A DNA stretch of 64,000 nt, from the NCBI GenBank assembly GCA_021030905.1, contig JAGFMI010000029.1, positions 248,001 to 312,000 of the forward strand, written 5' to 3'. The notes beneath the pieces were generated by a model that was given only the letters and a program-made list of their open reading frames with translations, searched no databases and had not been told where the DNA came from. Source of the DNA: Pyrenula massariospora (lineage: Eukaryota > Ascomycota > Eurotiomycetes > Pyrenulales > Pyrenulaceae). Shown here piece by piece: positions 30,873-41,561 of the stretch. The position numbers and the translations under genes are program-made. Every line of letters begins with the position of its first letter. Position 1 is the first letter of the stretch.

Positions 30873-31806
30873 TTAAAGCCCAGTACTCCCATCCACAATC
30901 AAGTTCAACCAAGCCGCCAGCCGATATCCCGCTCTTGCGATCTGAATCCTCACCGCATGGACATGATCTGTGTAGTATTCTCCGCTCAGATCTTGTCCCT
31001 CCACAGCATCCACACCGTCAGGGATGACATCCGTACAGACATACGCATTCGAATCCGTCGCCCAGCCAGTAGCCGTATTCTGCGCGTTCGACGTGGTCGT
31101 GATGCCGGTGAGCCAGCTGCTCGGACTCCACCCATTGCTCTTGTTCTTGATCTGCGTGGTGGTCGTGGTAGCAAATGAGCGTGCAGTAGCAAGCGTGCTG
31201 CCGCCTTCAAGTGTAGTGAGGAGTGAGGTGTCCCAGACAGCATGGAGGTTGGTGCTGGTGGAGCCGTACTTGACATCGACGCTGTTGCCGCCAATGTCGA
31301 GGGCTTCGTCATGGAGTGGTTGGTGGATGTCTCCAACAAAGTGGATGATGAAGCGGAGAGCGTTGAGACGGTTCGCGGTTGAAGTGCTGGAGGAGACGAG
31401 TTGGGAGGTCTACCGCAACATTCTGTAAGAAAATGGAATGAGCGAGGGATTGAGGAGCTCATACATAGTTGGATATCGCGCCAATGACACAAGCATTCCC
31501 AGCGCAGTCCCGCGAGTAATTAACGTTGCAGGAGCTGGGAGGGCTGTCATTCGCGTCGACGAAGTGAAGATTGGCGGACCACGACCCAGCAGAAGTTGCA
31601 CGGTAGGAGTCTGCCCACGTTGCAGCGTTGGCCATGTACGAAGTGGAAGTGTCACCAAGAATGTTCTGGACGTATGTCTTGGTCGTCGAGCTCACGAAAT
31701 CTTGGGCGATATACGCGACTGTCTCATGGCCAAGAGCACCCCATCCGGAGACTACGCGTGCAATTGCCAGGAGAATGGCGAGGAGGGTAAGAGAGAGTTG
31801 GAACAT
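30873..31806 (-). CDS. Secreted S1/P1-type single-strand nuclease
   Basis: Zinc-dependent nucleases of this family cut single-stranded DNA and RNA and remove 3'-phosphates. Two exons on the minus strand (31465-31806, 30873-31409) give 292 residues. A signal peptide (about residues 1-21) is cleaved before Trp22, whose free amino group binds zinc in this family: mature WGALGHETVAYIA. The other metal ligands are visible: Asp in ATWADSY, His in LHFVDAND, HFVGDIHQPLHDE, and NLHAVWDT. The 55-base intron has two candidate AG acceptors, at 31423 and 31410. Only the second keeps the frame and gives the typical NYTSQL junction. It would be extracellular, with a role in nucleic-acid scavenging. The domain is complete, with four or more Cys for disulfides. 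Confidence 0.92.
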
Positions 31807-33904
31807 GATGGCAATCGTTGGCTCGGTGTTGTCTGTCTGCCTACCTATAGGGTCTTAACAAAGAAAAATCTTGAAGAAGATTTTGCGCAGTCTTTTGTAT
31901 TCCATGATCTCGCCGCCTGCGCTTCTACACGTGCCGGAATCCGTTATCATGAGTCGAAAAATGCTGTTTTCGGAGTTTGTTCTGTTGCTAAAAGCAATCA
32001 TGTGCCTGCATCGGAACCTACCTATCAACGCACGTTGAGCTGACTTTCCCCTTTCGCCCCTGTTCTCCGGATCTTCGAGAAGCATGCAGAACACTTAGCT
32101 TGCAGAAGGGGGACGCAGGGCCTGCAGACTGATAGGCTCCAAGTGTGAGTGCGGCTTTTTGGATCGTCGTTTGCAAGGGGCAACCTGCTCTTGGTGTGGA
32201 GGGAAGGTCAGGTTCTGTCAGGCATGTGGTGGGGTTGGTTGGACAGAAGAAGGCGGCGAATTGGGGAGACTCAGCTCTGCGCGTACCGCGAAGGGATCAG
32301 CGGCGCCAAACAGGACGAGAAGGCCAATGCTACGCTGCACTCCTAGTCGAATAGGTTGGCTTTGAAGGACATCGCCGAAACCTGGGCATTAAGGATTAAG
32401 GTGTCGATATCGTCGGCGGTAGGAGGCCTGAATAGGAAGGCCACAGAGGTTGACTTGGTCGAAGTACCCAACTCCCACCCCAAGAGCCTAACCGCCTGTG
32501 ATCAACTTCCGCCAAGAGACAAGCCAAGGCTGTCAAACCTAGCAAACATCGGGGACATTCTGGCCGTGATCTTGGCAGCAAGCTCGGACCATCCTCCCAC
32601 GCATAAACTCTCCGAATCTCCAATTGCCCACCAAAGCAAACCAACCACAGCACAGCATCAGCCCCTTGCATCCCGCTACCAAAGAGCGCGCGCCATCATC
32701 GTCTAGGCTTTCTTGCTAATTTGTTTGATCTATAGACTTCTTAGAGTCGAAGAAAGAGAGAAAAAAAGCAAGCAAGCAATACGACTGATGATACAACACA
32801 GTCAGATACATACAGGTGAGTGTCATTGAGACCTCACCACACGGTTGGCAGTCCCATTTGACCTTGGTAGGCTAACCTGCCCCCACACCCCCAGGTTTAC
32901 CCCCCTTCCTCTGCCGTTTGCTAATGCGCCTATCCAACTGAATCGTGGTTGGGATCCCGAGATTTCCTTGAGCCCAGTCAAGTGCTGTCGCACTGCTCAG
33001 CAGTGTCATCATCCAGCGGTGTTCCAGGCGCCAGAACCTTGGTTGGCGGTGACCTGAGTTCACAAAGGGGACGATAAGCCTTCGTCGAGGGGTATTCTTA
33101 ATTAAGCCGTATGACCCCCTATATCAGTTAAAACCCTTCGCTGGGCTTTCGCCTTAGGGTTACTCCTTTGGACTTTTCTCTACGCTCTTCACGTGGCCAA
33201 GGTTGCTCCCTCTTCTTAGGTCAATGTTCTCCTGTCTCGAACCAACTTCAGGTAAGCAACTTTTCGTACGCGGCTCGTGATGGCTTGCGCTGTCTGTGCT
33301 CTTATTTCTCTCCTCTATTCACCGATATCCCCTAAGCTGGACTTGAGCCAGCGTCGACCACGCGGCTACACGAGAATCGTACGTTGGAGCACTAACCACC
33401 CCCATAATTGTCCGCTCTTGGGATTCTGGCCCGCCATACATTCGTCAGGTGAGTGCGCCCTCAAATAGCGTCTTGCTTTGTGTCGTTTCTTTCCGATTCC
33501 GAATCTAAAGCAGTTTCGCGGTCATGCTCACCAGCAGCTGTTGCGTCGTATTTGCTAGAGCAAATGGACATTTATCCAATCACTTCATCTCTAGAAGGGA
33601 CAGACGCTGAGTTGTTCTCCATTGAGACTCCACATAAAAGCATCTCACTCCTCCGACGCGGCATTTCCTAGCCCACTCTCATTGTGTATACAGGCAACGA
33701 AGTCGGCTTACCACGAAACTTCTGATTGGCAAATATTCGGTTGTGATGTCTTTCAAATAACCCACTTCGACACTCTGCCTTCTCCCCTTATTCAGATCAC
33801 CCAGATGAATTTATCATCTGACGGCGTCTATGTCTTTGCTTTTCAATAGTGAACAGGTGATCTTTTGGAGCCAAGTCACAATCTCACATTCCACATAGCT
33901 CTGC
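31807..33904. other. Intergenic region, about 2.1 kb, no supported gene
   Basis: This lies between the nuclease promoter and the 3' end of the GPI-type surface protein gene. Frames of up to 116 codons lack support. A stretch at about 33331-33400 resembles parts of a tRNA on the minus strand (T-arm-like GCTGG/CCAGC hairpin) but does not fold into a full cloverleaf. Nothing else distinctive was seen. Confidence 0.45.
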
Positions 33905-34584
33905 TTATATTTCCAGAAGAGCCGCAATCATAGACGCGGTGAGAGCAATAAGCGCTATGCTGGTTCCCAGGAAATCAGCTGGCATCTGTCTGACACTGCT
34001 AGAAACTTGCACGTTGGTCGCGGTAGCTACTGTCCCTACGCCCTGTGTTGTCGTGCTTGTGTATTCGACACCTCCGCTTTGAATCACGACGACGATCGTC
34101 TGGAACCCAGTTGTAGGCGTTGGTGCTGGTGTTGTGGGCGCAGAGTAGTAAGTCGTTGTCTGCACAAGGCTGGGATACGTGGTCGTTGGGTACACGGTAG
34201 TGCTTGGATACCATGTCGAGGTCGGAGACCATGTGGTTGTCGGATAGCATGCCTCATTGCATTGCGTCGAGTACACGACGTATGTACTGGTCGGGCTGCA
34301 AGGAACGATGCTGGTTACCGTTGTTACGTAGCCGCCGGCGTACGTCACAGGGTAATACTGCGTGGTCCATGATTGGTAAGGCGCGTACTGGCCGTTATTG
34401 CTGTCAAGCTTGGTTAGCCCACTGACCGGCGAGGGAAGTGGTATGAAAAGGCTCGGGTGTATGGGATAGTAGAGCTTCAACGAGAAAATGCATGAACAAG
34501 GAGGAGAACATACTAAGAGCTCTGTTGGCCTAGGCATTTCGAGGCAAATGTTAGAATTGTAACAGCAATCGTTCTGAGGCCCAT
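33905..34584 (-). CDS. GPI-anchored Ser/Thr/Tyr-rich surface protein
   Basis: Two exons on the minus strand (34514-34584, 33905-34400) give 188 residues. Exon 1 encodes a signal peptide (MGLRTIAVTILTFASKCLGQ) and ends at a GTATGT donor; the intron closes with a GCTAAC branch site and CTTGACAG. An alternative acceptor 22 bases earlier keeps the same frame and would add seven residues. The mature protein is dominated by Thr, Ser, Tyr and Pro in irregular repeats such as TTTWSPTSTWYPSTT. It has two Cys pairs and ends in a hydrophobic tail (ALIALTASMIAALLEI) after SSSVRQ, as expected for GPI attachment. It is probably a heavily O-mannosylated cell-wall or plasma-membrane protein; no enzymatic domain is present. 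I do not recognise a named family. Confidence 0.72.
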
Positions 34585-35594
34585 CGTTGGCCGAAGCTTT
34601 TTGCAAATCTGGTAGCCCAATTTCTCGCTAGTTCTCGAGCTCGAAAGACCAACACTTGATGCGGGTCCTCTCAAATCTCCGTCTCCTCTGACCTAGTGTG
34701 CGGTAGAATGGTAAAAACGTTGTATTGGGAATCGAGGTCACATTACGTCGGAAAGCTTAGCTATGGCGTCCTACATTCAATACGCTTCGCCTGAGCCAAA
34801 TGGATAGATATGTCACATCCATAAATCGCTGAACGAGAGTTCTGGTAAAGTACGACAGCAGAAAACCAAAGGAAATACGACCCATGGAAAAAGAAATACC
34901 ACGACCGGGAGGGAAGATGAAAGGCAGATTTGCAGAAAGAGGAAACAAGCTTCAGCTCAGCTCGCTCCAGTCCAGCCCTCCACCACCACCACTGCTGGAA
35001 CAATTCCGAACCTGTACGCATTATTTACCATATGACCGCCCCCTCCCAATCATCGTAGCTCAAGTCTAAGTTCCGTGCCTTATGCACGCCATGCATCCGG
35101 GAAGCCGACATCTGATCCTAGATAGTGGAAAAGCAGGATTCCGGACCTTGCCCAGCCCCCAAGACCGCCCCCGCTCCCCGCCGCTCTAACTAGGCTGTTT
35201 TTCAACCTGTGCCTCTCTTGGCTGAGGGGCGAAAGGCAAGCTTTCCGTGATATTCGAGAGAGACGATTTCCTATCGCTTTCATTAAGATAGACCGCTGCC
35301 ATTGAAGACTGAGTGCAGGGTCCGGAGGGCTGAGCCAGGGAACATCTCCAAGGCCGATAGACACCAAGGGAAAGCTGTGGAGAAGAAACACTTGGAACAA
35401 GAGCAGGCAGCCTTTCAAGTTTCTTCATTCCTTGGGTATCGATCTATGACAGGTACCAGATAAGCATGCAACTTTCTATGATTCTTTCGTTAAACGCCTT
35501 CGCTCATGCTAGACACCAATCCAACGTGGTCGTAAAGATAAGCTCCCATATTGTAAATGCAGTCACACTCAACTCTCAATCTGCTGTGCGCAAA
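34585..35594. other. Intergenic region, about 1 kb
   Basis: This contains the promoter of the GPI-type protein and the 3' flank of the ABC1 kinase gene, both on the minus strand. Overlapping frames of up to 112 codons have no recognisable content. Confidence 0.5.
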
Positions 35595-37410
35595 TCACTC
35601 CATCCCCAAGTGCCGTCTCACGCTCAAATACCTCTCGTACCCCCATAACTTACCTTCCACCCTCATGAAGCCCAACCAGGCCCAAAGCAACCTCCCCAGA
35701 TTGCCCGGCCAAAGTAAACTTCCCCTTTCCTTCACCACCTCAATCTGCTCCTCCCAGACCGTCCGACTCGCATATTTAGCGAGAATTAAGAACGTCCTCA
35801 TCGGCCCCTGCCTTGTCTGTAGGCCCTCATCGAGGCTTCTGGTCAGATCATTCGTCTTGAGTATCAGCAATATGATCCTCGGCACCCTCCCCAAAAGCTG
35901 GACAAGTTGCTGGAGCAATCCCTCCCCAAACGCCTCGTTGATAGCCTCCTTTTCTTCTGCGCCCCTCGACGTCGATGCCACGCCGGCCTTTTTGGTCAAC
36001 ACGCGGTAGTCCCTGCCCGTGATCGCGGACGCAAAGAGGGGGAACTGCTCGTCTGTGATGCCCGCCACCTCGTATGCGTACTTTCTCATGCCTTTTTCGT
36101 TTGCGTCAATGACGGCTAGCCAGAGCTTTGCGTAGTCTCGTCGTAATTTCTGGGGGATCTCGCGGTACAAGCCGTGGTCGTAGAGGATGACATCGAAGTT
36201 GTACGGGTATCGGCGGGAAGGATTATTGCGGATAGAAATGTTGCCTCCATGTGGATCACAATGGAGCGGCGCATCGGTGCCAAAGATCATTTCATTGAAG
36301 ATGCGGGCGAGGGTTGCGGAGACTTCGTCGCGAGAGATAGAGTGCTCGTCGAGGTAGGTAAGGTTGTCAGGGCGAGCGCCAGTCACGAAATCCATGACTA
36401 GGATGCGGTTGTGGGCGGATATGACTTGTTTGTGCTATCAGCAACGGTAGAAGAGAGATAGAAGGTCATCATACCGTCAGGAATGATCAGAGGATAATTT
36501 GTGTTTCGTCGAAAATACTCTTGGGCACGTATTGCGTTCTTCCCTTCCAAAGCAAAGTCGAGCTCTTGAGGAAGCGAAAACTCCATCTCCCGGCTCAGCC
36601 ATTCCAAATCGTAGTCGGGGAACCATCTCTTAAGCGTGCTGAATGTGAACCGTGTCAACGCCAAATCTAGGGGAACCCATTCTTCTAACGCCGGGTGCTG
36701 AACTTTGACTGCCACTCTCTGTCCCGTATCCTTGAGTAAAGCAGTATGAACTTGTGCAAGAGAGGCAGCGCCAATGGGCTCTCGCGAGAAGTCTTGAAAG
36801 TCTTCATCTATCCGATGACCAGTATCCCTAAGATACATTTCTTCGATCGATTCATACGACGAGACAGGGCACTTGTCCTGTAATGGGACAAAAGTCGTAG
36901 TCCATTCGAGAGGGAGAAGATAGCCCATGCTAGACAAATGTTGCCCAAGCTTGATGAATATTGACCCATTTTTCTCAAGCGTAACTAACGTCCGTTCGGC
37001 ACATCGTTTGTGGCAGGCTTTTAGGATCGAGTCGTGCTGGTCAAGGTCTTCGGCGGCTCGCTTGAGGGAGGAGCGATAGCTGCAAAACCGTCTTAGTCAA
37101 TTCGTTCCAAACAATGTCAGTCTTACTCATTGATGCATATCACAAGTGTTGTGACAACTCTTGTGGACCGCTCAGTAGCTGAATATCCATGCTTGAGATC
37201 TTCCCCAAAAAGTAAGATGCTTGCGCCTACGGTCCCTGTCGCGGAAGCGGTCAAAAGAAGGCGTTTCTTTGATCCCCTACTGCTCGAATTAAAGTTTGAA
37301 GTCGTGAGATTCCTCAACCAGCGTCGTTGAGCGATCGGGCTTGGGGGAAGCCAACATGGGTAGCTCGAGCACCAAGCACGCCCAAGGAGGGCGATGGATG
37401 GCTGGCGCAT
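35595..37410 (-). CDS. Mitochondrial ABC1/UbiB-family kinase-like protein, MCP2 type
   Basis: Three exons on the minus strand (37127-37410, 36475-37079, 35595-36424) encode 572 residues, about the length of yeast Mcp2/Cqd2. The N-terminus is basic and Ser-rich, a likely mitochondrial targeting signal. A helix follows at LLLTASATGTVGASILLFG. The UbiB signature is present: KLGQHLSS (KxGQ), the Ala-rich loop EPIGAASLAQVHTA in place of a glycine loop, VAVKVQHP, the catalytic HCDPHGGNI, and DHG in the DFG position (LYDHGLY). Yeast Cqd2/Mcp2 sits in the inner membrane and affects coenzyme Q distribution and lipid balance; that role is carried over by family only. Both introns are GT-AG and keep frame. 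The second uses acceptor ACAAG, which alone gives the expected PDVISAHNRILVMDF junction. Confidence 0.88.
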
Positions 37411-38029
37411 TCAACGGCGAGGTACTAGATTGACATCCTTTGACCTAAATCTGTCTGACGGCCTGTGAAGGAGACATAAGAGCCACTACGGAACTGACTT
37501 GAGCCTGTGAGGTTGTAAAATAAATTTTTGGTCTGGGACGCTGTTAAGCCGAGGCTTTCCCCGATAGGCATAAGGATGTGGGCCGGCGGTCATAAATTAA
37601 GGTACATCATTGCATGTGTTGAGGCTCGCATTATGGAGAACTACCTGCAGATGTTTTAGGTGTAAGTATCAAAAATTGGCTTCCTTCTGCCGAAAGTCTT
37701 CTCGAGTATCCAAATACCAACTCCATTGCTTCTCAAAGTTTGCGATGGGATCCCATCCAGTAGACTCCCAACGGCCGCTAACACCAAGTTTCTTATAGCA
37801 CCTTTATGACCGAACGGGTACAAGGCATAACAGTCGAGAGGAATGCCAGAAGCTTTTCGAGAACTCTAACCTCGAGCGACTCCACCAAGCAAACATCTCG
37901 CGCTCAGAATCTATTCGAATTCTAGGCTGCCGACAACTCATTAACTGCAGTGACCGGCTACACTCGATGAGATTTAGCCTATAGATCGCTGGCATGCCAC
38001 GCACGTCCTGTTCTCATACGTTGATCCAG
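37411..38029. other. Intergenic region, about 620 bases
   Basis: This is the promoter of the ABC1-kinase gene and the 3' flank of the NAD+ carrier gene, both on the minus strand. No further feature was seen. Confidence 0.5.
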
Positions 38030-39311
38030 CTAAATTGGAAAGCTTTCTTTCGGGACCAGCTTCCTCTCACCCTCAGCTTGGAGGCGGTGAACTGTACCTT
38101 GAAGCCATTCATAGGAGAGCATTGTAGTCATGGCCGCAGGAACGGCCCGAAAGAGATTGGTCCCAATCCCAGCATAAAAAGCTCTCCAGCCTTCCTCTGC
38201 AAGAATTGTTTTTGTCGTTCTGATGACGCCCCGATACCGAGGCTTTGTAGGCATCCCATCCGAAGAGGAAGGTCCAGGTGGTCGACCCCGATCGGATTGT
38301 AAAGGATTTCTTCCACGATTTGATACTCCCTCAGTGAACTCTGGCGCAGATATCTGTTGAGTTTGCATGCGGGTGCGTAGGACCTCGTGAGGATATGTTG
38401 CTGTACTCGCGCAGACCTTGCTCAAAAAGGTTGCTAGTGAAACGCCAACCCAGTGCGAGGATTTTTCGGTATCGGGATGCTCGCCAAAGCCATACCCGGT
38501 GAAATTTGTCTTGAAAAACTCATACAAGGGAAATTGAATAGCGACGTGAGTCAGACCAAGTAGAGCAGGGGCTAGTCCTGAATAAAAAGAGCGTATTCCC
38601 TCATTCCGATACATCTTGCGAGCTGCATCAAACGTAGACGAATAATGCCATGGAGCTCTGAAGCCGTCACTCGCCCCTCGGTTGCTCTGCGACTGTAAGC
38701 GAGTTTTGATGACCCATATGGGGTTTGTCAGGGTCGTTGAACAGGCCCCGGCGGTGAGCGCTGCACAACCGCGGACTAGCCACCAGTTTCCTGAACATGT
38801 CAGCTCCATATCCAGCCATAGTTTAAATCAACGCACCACTCATCTCTTCAAATATGGCCCTGGACCGGTGATAGACTGTTAGATAAACAGCCCAAGTCGG
38901 AATGTACCCCAGCAGCATTGGTCCCAAGCCTCTATAGAGTCCTCGAATGCCATCTTCCCGCCAGATGACTCTTGCGCTTCCGATCATACCATTATAGACG
39001 AGATTTGATGGTGCCAATTTCCCCCCTTTCTGCGTTAAGAAGCCCCCTTGGGCCTGAAGCTTCGTCTTGATCACATCTAATGGGCATGTAACAATTCCCG
39101 ATGCAACACCGGCCCCAGCGCCACATATGGGCGGTATCCACGCCTGCGGAATCTGTGTCGAGTGTATCTGTATTCGAGAGACGAGAGATCGATCTGACGG
39201 TGAAGGAGGCATGGTGGTAATGTCGTGTATAATCGGCGATGGCTCGGTTGGCAAAGCATACTGTTGTTGCGATAAGGACGTAGATGATGGATTGCGTCGC
39301 ACAAAGGGCAT
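38030..39311 (-). CDS. Mitochondrial NAD+ carrier (SLC25 family, Ndt1/Yia6 type)
   Basis: Two exons on the minus strand (38837-39311, 38030-38790) give 411 residues, joined through a 46-base GT-AG intron between EEMSG and NWWLVRG. Three mitochondrial-carrier repeats are present, each with the Px[DE/W]xx[KR] signature: CPLDVIKTKLQAQ, NPIWVIKTRLQSQ and YPHEVLRTRMQTQ. The Trp in the second signature (NPIW) is characteristic of the NAD+, FAD and pyrimidine-nucleotide carrier subgroup. Together with GLYRGLGPMLLGYIPTWAVY it suggests the yeast Ndt1/Yia6 NAD+ transporter. It would reside in the inner membrane and import NAD+ in exchange for nucleotides. A Ser/Pro-rich N-terminal extension of about 55 residues and an inserted loop before the last carrier half-repeat are larger than minimal carriers. 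It is divergent from QCR7. Confidence 0.88.
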
Positions 39312-39763
39312 GCTTTTGGACCAAGAGATCAGCGAGGCCTCGTTAACGAGGACATGGGGAACATCGAGAGAGCCAATTCATCTGGAGTTATGCCTGTCTC
39401 GAACAGCTTCGTTTGCCGGCACCGTCAGTGTGCGGGGTCGGCGACCCGCGCAGCACGGTGAGATGGTGACGCGGCGTTGAGGCTCTTTAGTCGTAGAGAG
39501 CATTAATTGTCCTTCATTTTGGAAACCGATAGTAAAGAGTCAGTACGAACTTCTGGAGACTAAAGGCAGGCGGTCAGGAAAAGGATGGTCATCGGCGGTA
39601 TCGGTGATTGACGTCGGTGGGAGGGGGGATTGCGAGGCTCGGCTTGATTGTGCACAACTTCCACATCCCGGGCAGAGCTTTGCAACTTCCACGCTACGCT
39701 CCACCGGACGTTTTCTAGACCTTCACGACAATACTCTCAGATCTTCTTCAGCTCCTCGCCAAC
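39312..39763. promoter_or_regulatory. Shared divergent promoter of NAD+ carrier and QCR7
   Basis: These 452 bases separate the start codons of two divergent mitochondrial genes. Sharing the region makes joint regulation plausible. I saw no obvious Hap-complex CCAAT array, so the idea rests on arrangement only. Confidence 0.45.
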
Positions 39764-40328
39764 ATGCCTCCTCCGAACTTTGCGCCTTATGTTCAATCAC
39801 GACCTTGGCTGCTGAGATGGTTCGAGCCAATTGCCAGATGGTACAGAAACGCAGCTGGGTATCGCCAATTAGGTCTGAGGTCAGTCGACCTGCCTGGAAT
39901 TGATGACATGTCAAATCTCTCTAAATACCTGAATTAGATATGATGATCTGATTCCCGAGGAAAGTGACACAGTGCAGCTCGCGCTGAAGCGACTGTCTCC
40001 TAAAGACTCATATGATCGCGTTTTCCGCATTCGCCGAGCCTTCCAGGTACATGCTGCAAGCACGAGACTTCCGTCCAGCGCGTTAATGCAAGGTCTAGCT
40101 CTCACTGTCGCACCAGTTACTACCGCCTGAGGAATGGACCAAGGAAGAAGAGGTATGTAGCAATCCTGTAATGTGAGACACCGAAATGCTGATCGGAGGT
40201 AGGACGTACCATACCTGTCCCCGCTCATGGATGAGATCGAAGCTGAAAACGCGGAGCGGTCGGACTTGGAGTCAATGGTGATTAAGAAGCGGCAAAAAGA
40301 GCAGGAGAAGTCGACTTCGGGTCATTAA
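39764..40328 (+). CDS. QCR7: Cytochrome bc1 complex subunit 7
   Basis: Subunit 7 (about 14 kDa, ubiquinone-binding type) of respiratory complex III lies on the matrix side of the inner membrane. Four exons (39764-39879, 39938-40046, 40099-40152, 40203-40328) encode 134 residues, slightly above the usual 123-127. The family order is clear: AAGYRQLGLRYDDLIPEE, then VQLALKRL, DRVFRIRRAFQLSLSHQLLP, EEWTKEEEDVPYLSP. The third exon is only 54 bases and is needed to join FQ to EDVPYL. All three introns are 50-58 bases, GT-AG, and in frame. The C-terminal tail is Lys/Glu-rich and a little longer than in yeast. It converges with the glycosylase gene, with 108 bases between stop codons. Confidence 0.95.
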
Positions 40329-40436
40329 TTTTGTTTGATTGCATAATAGTGCCGTGCTCGCAAGGTCAACTGGCGGTTTGGCTGAAAATGGCTGAATGTA
40401 TTGTACAGGATTCCGTGCCCTATATACATAGATAAA

Positions 40437-41561
40437 TCACTTGCTATTCTGCAGAGCATCAACATCTACGTCCTCCACTCTCCACATATACCACATAAAC
40501 AGACTGCGGTAAGGGGTAAACTTCTCCGAGTGCTTGAGCATGTCCTCCTCGCTCATATATTTCCATTTGCCACCGCCTTTAGCCTTCAATTTGGCTACGT
40601 CTTTGCCCATGAATGCCGCCATACCTCTTTGGACTCCTAAGTCACCCGTCGAAAAGATATTCGGCCGTTTTAGTGCAAAACAGGCAAACATTTCGACAGA
40701 CCATTTACCAAGGCCACGCACGGCGATCAGCTTTTCCATGACCTGTTCGTCAGACGCCTTGAGTAGCATCTGAGTGGACAACTCTCCAGAGCAAAACTTC
40801 TCGGCAAGCCCTTGAATATATTCGGCTTTGCGCAGTGACAGACCAGCCTCCCTCAAACGAGAGAGATCGGTCTTGACAACCTCGGAAGGTGTGGGAAAGG
40901 TGGCAAGTGAAGCATCCTCGCCATCATGGAAAAGCGCAATGAACTTGTTTTTGATTGACTTTGCGGCAGCTCCAGACACCTGCTGTGCCATAATCCCACT
41001 TACCAGGCTTCGAAAGGGGTCAATCTCTTCTGCAAGGCCATCGGGTGAAAAGATACGACAGTGATGTTTCTCCACAAGCGGCTTTAGTCTTGGCTCGACC
41101 TGGATCAGGTGCTCACAGGCTTTCTCTAGCAAATCTCCTGTAGTAGCAGTAGGTTTAGGTAGTCCAGTCTTGGAAGGAGATACATCTTTTGAATACGTGA
41201 CTGCCTGAGAACCTCGAGGGGTGATCAAGGTGGCAGCTCCCCGGTGGGGATCTACAGGTCGATCGAGCGGTGGAGGGGTCCCATCGTCGATATCCCCTGT
41301 ACTGTAAGGTGCAGATATCACGCCGATGAAGGAAGGTGTAGGTGTCACTGGGGGAGGTCTGCTGTCTTTCGCGGTGCGCTTGCGTTTGGGAGTACTCGGT
41401 ACTTTGAATGCGGTTTCTGTGGGCGTCTGTGCTGTCTTCCGATTTTTCTTTGCGGTTTGTAGGCTTCCTTCATTGGCTTGAGTTTTTCTCTTCGCTGGAG
41501 GTGTCTCCACTGCCCCAGCATTCTTGACGACGTTATTTCTCAAGGAGCGCCTTAAAGCCAT
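40437..41561 (-). CDS. MAG1: DNA-3-methyladenine glycosylase (HhH-GPD family)
   Basis: This base-excision-repair enzyme removes alkylated purines such as 3-methyladenine and acts in the nucleus. The protein has 374 residues with no intron. The N-terminal 130 residues are basic and disordered, with TPPAKRK- and TPKRKRT-type nuclear-localisation patches. The catalytic domain starts near GDLLEKACEHL and contains IMAQQVSGAAAKSI. The helix-hairpin-helix IAVRGLGKWSVEMFACF lies at about residues 278-295, and the catalytic Asp307 is in FSTGDLGVQRG. This is the AlkA/Mag1 branch. I chose the ATG at 41561 (GCCATGG context, MALRRS). An upstream in-frame ATG at 41636 would add 25 hydrophobic residues unlike the family. 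Confidence 0.9.
   Translation of the reverse strand: MALRRSLRNNVVKNAGAVETPPAKRKTQANEGSLQTAKKNRKTAQTPTETAFKVPSTPKRKRTAKDSRPPPVTPTPSFIGVISAPYSTGDIDDGTPPPLDRPVDPHRGAATLITPRGSQAVTYSKDVSPSKTGLPKPTATTGDLLEKACEHLIQVEPRLKPLVEKHHCRIFSPDGLAEEIDPFRSLVSGIMAQQVSGAAAKSIKNKFIALFHDGEDASLATFPTPSEVVKTDLSRLREAGLSLRKAEYIQGLAEKFCSGELSTQMLLKASDEQVMEKLIAVRGLGKWSVEMFACFALKRPNIFSTGDLGVQRGMAAFMGKDVAKLKAKGGGKWKYMSEEDMLKHSEKFTPYRSLFMWYMWRVEDVDVDALQNSK

Noticed and set aside
33331-33400. tRNA-like stretch on the minus strand: T-arm-like hairpin GCTGG/CCAGC with loop CTCAAGT and an A-box-like TGGTTAGTG upstream.
   Set aside because: The would-be 3' acceptor half (TTAGGGG) has no pairing 5' half, the anticodon arm does not fold, and the A-to-B box spacing is too long. 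It may be a decayed tRNA-derived fragment or chance.
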